DNA of 19,000 nt, taken from NCBI GenBank assembly GCA_029987395.1, contig DALTVX010000058.1:1-19000 (forward strand). The letters run 5' to 3'. The notes beneath the pieces were generated by a model that was not told the origin of the DNA, did no database searches, and saw nothing but the letters and a program-made list of their open reading frames with translations. Numbering within the stretch: position 1 is the stretch's first letter; the number at the start of each line of letters is the position of its first letter. This document shows positions 14,237-19,000 of this stretch, in pieces. Position numbers and translations under genes: made by a program. The DNA comes from Methanocorpusculum sp. (GTDB lineage: Archaea; Halobacteriota; Methanomicrobia; Methanomicrobiales; Methanocorpusculaceae).

Positions 14237-14468
14237 TCCATCTCTCCTGTTCACATCAGTTCATACCACTCCACAGATACAGAAAGTTGCAGATCTTAAA
14301 AAGATCATCTGGATAGAGCATTACACCCCCTTGATCAGATCCGAGCAGATCGCATATATGATACAAACATTTCAGTCTGTTCCCACGATTACCAACTAAA
14401 ATCAGTAAGGATATCGATATTATATCATTCAATATGGTGCCACATCCGCAGGATATGTTATGGGCGGA
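14223..14468 (+). pseudogene. Decayed, 3'-truncated GNAT acetyltransferase gene
   Basis: One reading frame starting at ATG 14223, overlapping the moaB stop, gives MLVSDPSLLFTSVHTTPQIQ followed by KVADLKKIIWIEHYTPLIRS and EQIAYMIQTFQS, which resembles the first third of bacterial/archaeal GNAT enzymes (helix 1-2 region, W.EHYTPLI..EQI.YM...FQS). Two in-frame TAA codons follow (14397-14399, 14406-14408). The same frame then continues as GYRYYIIQYGATSAGYVMGG, the expected next beta strands. The acetyl-CoA-binding half is absent: homology ends where the convergent gene begins at 14469. Nonsense decay plus deletion is the simplest reading. Family assignment is from pattern recognition only. Confidence 0.65.
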
Positions 14469-15491
14469 CTACATCATGGAATTGATCATCTGATACGTCT
14501 CTTCCCTGTTGGATGATCCGGTATTGATCGTATGCAGCTGATCGATATACGCATAGCAGGTTGTCATATATTCGTCATAGCTGGTGATATTTGACTCATA
14601 CTTCTCATAAATCTCCTGATCATAGGCCTGACCGAGCAATATTTTCTGATCTGTCATCTCATTTTGCAGAGATCTCAATTCCTGACTCAGTGAATCAATG
14701 GTAATAATAATCTCTTCTCTCTTCTCCAGAACCGTGTCGATCTGCCAGGATACTGTGTAGGCCGTCGTGCCTTCTCCCACAAGGAATACTGAATCCTCTC
14801 TGATCCGTGTTCTGCTTCTACTTCTGTTTCTGATCAGAGCTGAATTCTCTCCAATATAGGCATATCTGGTCGTCTCAATCACAAGGTAATCGCTGATCAT
14901 ATTGTTGCCCAACTCTTTGATCGCAGCTGTCATATGATTCTCCTCACTAAAGCATACGAGCCCTGCTGCATATCCTCTTTTTGCAAGTAGACCAGCTAAA
15001 AGAACACTTTTATCATCACAGTCACCCGTATTTTCGATCACGGTTTCGATTGGGAAATTTACATTTGCCCCGACTGTTTTATAGGGAATATTTTGAACAT
15101 AGGTGGTCAGCAGTTCAACGTACTCGTCAGTCGTCAGAGCATGTTCCTGTGCATAGGAATCAAAAAATCCGAGAAGTTTTTCGTACATCTCATTTTGTGC
15201 CGGATCATTTACGATCGCAGAGTAATAGCTCTCTGATGAATAGCCAAACAGCGGGGTCGATTTGGATCCCTCTTTTTTTGCGCCATTGTAGGGGGCAAGA
15301 CTAAGAGTGATCTCACCTTGGACCACATTCCCTCTAAATGGAAAATCGATCTCCAAAACTGTTGTCGAGGTAGTGGATATATCCACTATGATCGTTGGAC
15401 CAATGGTATGAATACCAGTTACACTCACCGCGGTTGAACTTATCATAAAAATGATGAGCATCGAACAGAGCATCTTATTGAGTGCGTTCAT
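14469..15491 (-). CDS. Exported transglutaminase-like protein with C-terminal coiled coil
   Basis: 340 residues. The N-terminus (about 5-25) is a signal peptide or signal anchor (MLCSMLIIFMISSTAVSV), so the rest lies outside the membrane. A transglutaminase-like thiol fold occupies about 125-210: Cys158 in ENTGDCDDKSVLLAGLL, His186 in FSEENHMTAA, and DYLVIETT (about 201-208), where an acidic residue would complete the triad. Family members are proteases, transglutaminases or inactive binders, so the activity is unknown. An unusual Arg/Ser patch (RNRSRSRTR, 221-229) follows, then a Glu-rich predicted coiled coil (about 252-305). It lies 51 bases downstream of cgi121 in the same direction, with an 11-bp inverted repeat in the junction. 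It is probably an accessory gene unrelated to its neighbours. Confidence 0.82.
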   Translation of the reverse strand: MNALNKMLCSMLIIFMISSTAVSVTGIHTIGPTIIVDISTTSTTVLEIDFPFRGNVVQGEITLSLAPYNGAKKEGSKSTPLFGYSSESYYSAIVNDPAQNEMYEKLLGFFDSYAQEHALTTDEYVELLTTYVQNIPYKTVGANVNFPIETVIENTGDCDDKSVLLAGLLAKRGYAAGLVCFSEENHMTAAIKELGNNMISDYLVIETTRYAYIGENSALIRNRSRSRTRIREDSVFLVGEGTTAYTVSWQIDTVLEKREEIIITIDSLSQELRSLQNEMTDQKILLGQAYDQEIYEKYESNITSYDEYMTTCYAYIDQLHTINTGSSNREETYQMINSMM

Positions 15492-15495
15492 AGCC

Positions 15496-15555
15496 TGTAT
15501 GGAAATGCACTTTGTTTTGAGTTAACCGTTTCGTTAAGTTCTTTATTTCCATACA
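15496..15555 (-). repeat. 11-bp inverted repeat spanning the cgi121 / transglutaminase junction
   Basis: TGTATGGAAAT (15496-15506) and ATTTCCATACA (15545-15555) are perfect inverted copies enclosing 38 bases. These contain a smaller repeat, TTAAC (15522-15526) / GTTAA (15533-15537). On the - strand RNA this folds the last codons of cgi121 against the bases just before the next gene's ATG (15491). It could act as a processing site, attenuator or translation-blocking hairpin. Confidence 0.6.
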
Positions 15556-16037
15556 TCGACCAGTGCGACCCGTTCTAGGACAAGTTCTCCAATCCTGCTC
15601 TCGCCAACAACTCCAAGTTCCTCGTCGGTGATGTCAAACTCCTTTTTTAGGGTCTCTCGATCAGCCGTGATATCATCTGTCTCCTCAACGATCACCCTGA
15701 GATTATCGTGTGCTTTTTCTGTCTCTCCATCAAGGATCAGAACAAATACCTGATTATTACCGATCTGCAGCCCAAATCTTGGTGCAAGAGAACACTGTCT
15801 TTGTCCGGAAGCATACAGCAGGATCTCCATTGAGAGAGAACGGGCAATATTTTTTCCATTGAAAAAAGACCGTTTCGCATGCATGACCGCTGATTCAATA
15901 TGAGGTCTTCCGGCAATTTTTGTTGCGTCAAAGAGAACGATCGTGGATCCTGTTTCTTTTCCGATCCTGTTCACCTTTTCCAGAGTGCGGGCGACATTCT
16001 CCACACACAGTTTGCCTGAAAATACTATCATCGTCAT
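15543..16037 (-). CDS. cgi121: KEOPS complex subunit Cgi121
   Basis: Small subunit of KEOPS, which with Kae1, Bud32 and Pcc1 makes the t6A37 modification of tRNA; Cgi121 binds the tRNA 3' end and Bud32. The 164-residue length and the conserved order FDATKIAGRPHIESAVMHAK, GKNIARSLSMEILLYASGQR and the Gly-rich FGLQIGNN match the family. Its ATG overlaps the hel308 stop (ATGA), and a strong ribosome binding site (GGAGAGGGA) lies in the end of hel308, so the two are translationally coupled. The same pairing of hel308 and cgi121 is, to my knowledge, recurrent in methanogens. The other KEOPS genes are not in the window. Confidence 0.9.
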   Translation of the reverse strand: MTMIVFSGKLCVENVARTLEKVNRIGKETGSTIVLFDATKIAGRPHIESAVMHAKRSFFNGKNIARSLSMEILLYASGQRQCSLAPRFGLQIGNNQVFVLILDGETEKAHDNLRVIVEETDDITADRETLKKEFDITDEELGVVGESRIGELVLERVALVDVWK

Positions 16038-18205
16038 TCTCCCTCTCCAAAATCAAACAAAGTGAGCTGTGGTTTTTTCTCGATTTGCAGCTCCTCCTCT
16101 CCTTCTTCAGACTCAGTCCGTTTTTTCTTTGGAGACTGCCTTCCCGCCTGTTCGAGAACTTTTTGTGCGATCGTTGCACCAAGAATGGAAATGACTACGT
16201 GTTCTTGTGCAGTGAGGAGAGCCTTTGGATCAGTGATGCCTTGGTCAAAGAGCCTGCGGGCCCTGACCCGTCCGATGCCTTTGAGTGTGATCAAAGGAAG
16301 CAGCTCCTCTTTGACCCCATGCATAACTCTGGTCTCGAGATTTTTCATCTCTTCATCAGATCCGGGGCTGAACTCATGACAGATCCTGCCTGCCGCATGC
16401 ATGAGCCATCTGAGGTTTTCAACCACTGCATGAATATCTCCGGCACCTACGGCAAACCGTTCACAGATAGAATCTTCCCCGATCTCGGATATCCACTCCT
16501 CGGCAACGAGAGCCGTCTTGATCGCTGCAAAAAACTCCTCAGATATGTCTTCGAGCAGGAGTTCGTCTCCTCGTTCTGTGAGAACATTATCCACAAACTT
16601 CTCATCCGAGGCTTTGAGATAGAATCTGAACATGTTCGGTGTCATGCAGAGAAGATGTAACATACCAAATGCCGTGAACTCTTTTCCTGCAAGACCGTCC
16701 TTTATCATCATGGCCGATTCTGGATCGAGATAGAGTCGGGACGTTAGTGCGCCAAACAACGTCCCGTGGATCTCATCCCCTTCTTTTTCGATCATCCCGG
16801 ATTTTTCCAGATATGCAAGCGCCTTTTCGATGTTTTTATCGAGACGCCGGTGAACGGATTTTTGGCTTGCATAGAAGGATTTTTCCATGAATCCTCGGAC
16901 TTGTTCCCCGGTTTGTGCAAACCCTGAGGTGATTATCGCCAGAAGATGACTGCGGAGTTCATTCTCCTTCTGACACTGTGACGAGATATCTTCTGCTGGT
17001 GCATCGATGAACTCCTCGAAGAGCCGGTCAACATCCTTTTTTTCTTTTGCGATGAGAACAGCTTCCCCGTACGGGTCGAGTCTTGGTCGTCCTGCTCTCC
17101 CCGCCATCTGACGGTATTCAAGAACAGGAATAGGATTCATGCCGACCCCCCGTTCATAGCGCTGATAATCCCGGATGATCACTCGCCGTGCCGGGAGGTT
17201 TATTCCAGCAGCAAGGGTCGGGGTCGAGGATATACAAAGAATATCTCCATTTTTAAATCCCTCCTCGACGGCTGATCTTGCTGCACGCGGAAGACCTGCA
17301 TGATGGAACGCTGCCCCGGATTTTACGGCTGCGGCAAGGTTTTTTCCAGAAACGGTGGTATCGGCTTTAGCGATTCGTTTTGCAAGTTCATCGAGTTTTT
17401 CTGAGGATCTTTTCAGTGTTATCGCTGCCCGTTTTGCATAAGCCTCGGCAGAACGCCGAGAAGATACAAACACCAGACACTGTCCGCCTTCATTGATGGT
17501 GTCCAGAAGGAGATTCAGGTCATCGTCCTTTTTTGGCGTTTCAAGGATCCGCTCTGCTCCATGAAAATGGATCGCTCCGTCATAATAGACCCCTTCACGC
17601 AGATCGACCGGCCGCCAGTCACTCGTGATGAGCTGTGCATCCAGCCATTTTGCCAGACTCTCAGGGTTCCCCATCGTGGCCGAAAGGCCAATGATTTGCA
17701 TATTTGGGTTCTGGAACCTGAGCTGTGCGATGACCATCTCTAAGGTTGCTCCTCGTGAATCGTCACCGATCAGGTGGATCTCGTCAACCACCAAAAGAGA
17801 GATGCTTTTCAGCCACCCGGCCTTGTTCCTTATCAGAGAGTCGGTCTTCTCAGAGGTCGCAACGATGATGTCGTATCTGCCCAGATAGTCGTCGCGCTGG
17901 TCAGGATCTCCAGTCGCGATCCCGACTTTGACAGATTTTCCGCTGAAATCTTCGTATTTTTCCGATGCAAGGGCTTTGAGGGGAACGATATAGAGGCACT
18001 TTCCTCCCTCCGCAATTTCTTTTTGCATCGCCATCTCAGCGATGAGAGTTTTTCCTGAAGCTGTGGGAATAGCGGCTAAAATGTTTTTCCGTTCAAATAA
18101 ACCGGAATTTACACACTCAACCTGGGGGGGATACAGCTCTTCGATCCCATTTTTCAAATACGCCTCGCGCAGGTGATTTGGAATCGGCATTTCGCTTATT
18201 TTCAT
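16034..18205 (-). CDS. hel308: Hel308 (Hjm) superfamily 2 DNA helicase
   Basis: 3'-5' DNA helicase that acts on stalled or forked replication structures. 723 residues: Q-motif YPPQ (25-28), Walker A AIPTASGKT (45-53), DEIH (141-144), GLSATMGN (173-180), motif IV FVSSRRSAEAYAKRAA, motif V TLAAGINLPAR (330-340), motif VI QMAGRAGRPR (366-375), a winged helix and ratchet region, and a C-terminal helix-hairpin-helix LITLKGIGRVRARRLF. The tail is charged and ends in QLTLFDF (713-719), a PCNA-interacting-peptide match. Start: ATG 18205 gives the usual MKISEMPIP opening. However, a TATA-like TAAATATATT is only about 12 bases upstream, so a transcript from it could instead use the ATG at 18190. Confidence 0.96.
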   Translation of the reverse strand: MKISEMPIPNHLREAYLKNGIEELYPPQVECVNSGLFERKNILAAIPTASGKTLIAEMAMQKEIAEGGKCLYIVPLKALASEKYEDFSGKSVKVGIATGDPDQRDDYLGRYDIIVATSEKTDSLIRNKAGWLKSISLLVVDEIHLIGDDSRGATLEMVIAQLRFQNPNMQIIGLSATMGNPESLAKWLDAQLITSDWRPVDLREGVYYDGAIHFHGAERILETPKKDDDLNLLLDTINEGGQCLVFVSSRRSAEAYAKRAAITLKRSSEKLDELAKRIAKADTTVSGKNLAAAVKSGAAFHHAGLPRAARSAVEEGFKNGDILCISSTPTLAAGINLPARRVIIRDYQRYERGVGMNPIPVLEYRQMAGRAGRPRLDPYGEAVLIAKEKKDVDRLFEEFIDAPAEDISSQCQKENELRSHLLAIITSGFAQTGEQVRGFMEKSFYASQKSVHRRLDKNIEKALAYLEKSGMIEKEGDEIHGTLFGALTSRLYLDPESAMMIKDGLAGKEFTAFGMLHLLCMTPNMFRFYLKASDEKFVDNVLTERGDELLLEDISEEFFAAIKTALVAEEWISEIGEDSICERFAVGAGDIHAVVENLRWLMHAAGRICHEFSPGSDEEMKNLETRVMHGVKEELLPLITLKGIGRVRARRLFDQGITDPKALLTAQEHVVISILGATIAQKVLEQAGRQSPKKKRTESEEGEEELQIEKKPQLTLFDFGEGE

Positions 18206-18229
18206 GAAACGCGTCCGAATATATTTAGA

Positions 18230-18250
18230 CCCCTTCGTTTCCAGTGGAAC
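18230..18250 (-). promoter_or_regulatory. Near-canonical ORB-like element in the hel308 5' region
   Basis: On the - strand, TTCCACTGGAAACGAAGGGG (18230-18249), preceded by G, is very close to the classical euryarchaeal box TTCCAGTGGAAACAAAGGGG (18 of 20 bases). It matches 16 of 20 bases of origin element D. It lies 25-45 bases upstream of the hel308 ATG and immediately upstream of a TATA-like TAAATATATT. It lacks the following GGGGG tract. Its function is unknown. Confidence 0.5.
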
Positions 18251-18297
18251 TTTCCCGAATCACTCATGATATTTAACGATTGCGACTTTAGTACTGC

Positions 18298-18840
18298 TCA
18301 GTAGTAATAGTTCAGTACATCCAGCTTTGCTTCCTTCTTTTTCCGATCCAGGAAGTTAAACACGGTATTATGGTCTGAGCCATTAATCAGCATCGTTACC
18401 GCTGTGTGAGCATCGTTCATCTGATCTGGCATGCCGATGATGCCCACTGTTTTCCCGTACACGGAGACAAGGGCTCCCGTCATGTTTTCGATCTGCTCAC
18501 GAGCTTTTCCTTCACGTCCGATGATCCTTCCTCTGATCCTTGCAAGTTTCTGGGGAGTATCTGCAATGTCCGAGATATCGATCAGGGTTAGGATCATATC
18601 ATCGTCTTCGAGGAGTTTCTTTGCACGATCGGGAGAAAATCCGCGTCCGATGGCTTTGATGACCTCCATTGCCCGAATTTCTGCTAAGGAATCGTCCTTG
18701 TTTATTATCTCGATAAGGCCGGTCTGACTGTCGACCTCCAGGGTCACTTTGAGGATTCTTTCTAGGAATTTTCTCGTCTCGCCGCTTTTTCCAATGATTG
18801 CGCCGATTCTGTCGTTAGGGATCTTTACTTCTTGTGTCAT
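18298..18840 (-). CDS. Two-KH-domain RNA-binding protein, archaeal Dim2 (Pno1/Krr1-like)
   Basis: Archaeal homologue of eukaryotic Dim2/Pno1, an RNA-binding factor of small-subunit rRNA maturation that also contacts translation initiation components. The 180-residue protein has two KH domains with intact GXXG loops: GKSG (17-20) in RIGAIIGKSGETRK and GREG (108-111) in RGRIIGREGKAREQIEN. It ends in DVLNYYY. The gene starts three bases after the stop of a RIO1 kinase gene, a pairing conserved in archaea, so they form an operon. hel308 follows 92 bases later, probably with its own promoter. Confidence 0.93.
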   Translation of the reverse strand: MTQEVKIPNDRIGAIIGKSGETRKFLERILKVTLEVDSQTGLIEIINKDDSLAEIRAMEVIKAIGRGFSPDRAKKLLEDDDMILTLIDISDIADTPQKLARIRGRIIGREGKAREQIENMTGALVSVYGKTVGIIGMPDQMNDAHTAVTMLINGSDHNTVFNFLDRKKKEAKLDVLNYYY

Positions 18841-18843
18841 GAT

Positions 18844-19000
18844 TTATATCTCGAAAAAATCTTCTCCGACGATGTCACGAAAGAGTTCGTGTTCGTCGGT
18901 GGTCTTACATTTGGTTCCAAAAAATCTGTTGATGTTTTTGATGTCTCGAAAGAGGAAATTATGGGCCCGTGGGTGATCGGGGGTCACTGCCTGTCCCATA
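18844..19000 (-). CDS. rio1: RIO1 family serine protein kinase (C-terminal part, cut by window edge)
   Basis: The last 51 or so codons of a gene entering from the right edge. The translation begins MGQAVTPDHPRAHNFLFRDI, where MGQAV is the metal-binding loop region of RIO1 kinases (DMGQAV), followed by the typical KNINRFF. It ends EDFFEI and TAA at 18844-18846. RIO1 is an atypical kinase/ATPase acting in late small-ribosomal-subunit maturation, which fits its Dim2-like neighbour three bases downstream. The kinase N-lobe is not visible. Confidence 0.9.
   Translation of the reverse strand, partial: MGQAVTPDHPRAHNFLFRDIKNINRFFGTKCKTTDEHELFRDIVGEDFFEI

Noticed and set aside
15920..16660. Long + strand open frame of 246 codons opposite hel308/cgi121
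   Set aside because: It is antisense to the well-identified helicase and KEOPS genes, its translation is Ser/Phe/Leu/Arg-rich without any domain, and it has no promoter or ribosome binding site.

Overview
The window comes from the chromosome of a hydrogenotrophic methanogenic euryarchaeon, most likely order Methanomicrobiales and close to Methanocorpusculum. The evidence is the end of an F420-reducing hydrogenase operon (frhG-frhB), a family-D DNA polymerase small subunit, an Orc1/Cdc6 initiator, Hel308, a KEOPS subunit and an archaeal Dim2/RIO1 pair. Promoters are TATA-type, several starts look leaderless, and terminators are mostly T-runs. The genus assignment is an impression from protein character, not a search result.

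Layout. 1-1561 (+): 3' part of frhG, then frhB, closed by a hairpin/T-run terminator. 1683-2489 (+): an unrecognised gene with a Lys-rich N-terminal tail. 2539-3726 (-): an exported solute-binding protein with a C-terminal anchor and no permease or ATPase partner. 3948-5201 (-) and 5241-5723 (+): a DUF1015 protein and a RimI-like acetyltransferase, divergent across about 39 bp. 5789-6127 (+): a small cupin. 6128-6525: no conventional gene, but a TATA box, nested inverted repeats and a five-codon ORF with a strong Shine-Dalgarno site, which may be a small structured RNA. 6526-8610 (-): a K+-dependent-type membrane pyrophosphatase.

8718-13165 (-): polB (DP1), a class I aminotransferase, an Lrp/AsnC regulator and orc1/cdc6, the last three closely packed. 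Upstream of orc1, 13222-13628 has the structure of a replication origin: two long ORB elements in inverted orientation flank about 230 bp of almost pure A+T, and two further core copies lie in the orc1 promoter region. moaB starts on the far side (13748, +). It is followed by the remains of a GNAT acetyltransferase gene (14223-14468) with two in-frame stops and no 3' half.

14469-19000 (-), in transcription order from the right: rio1 (partial), a two-KH Dim2-like protein, hel308, cgi121 (ATGA overlap) and an exported transglutaminase-like protein. An 11-bp inverted repeat spans the cgi121/transglutaminase junction.

The main theme is replication and genome maintenance: the origin, its initiator, a replicative polymerase subunit and a fork-repair helicase lie within 10 kb. 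The most unusual observation is that ORB-like 20-mers also occur in the 5' regions of polB and hel308. This suggests, but does not prove, that an Orc1-type protein also acts as a regulator. No IS element, CRISPR array, tRNA or rRNA was found.
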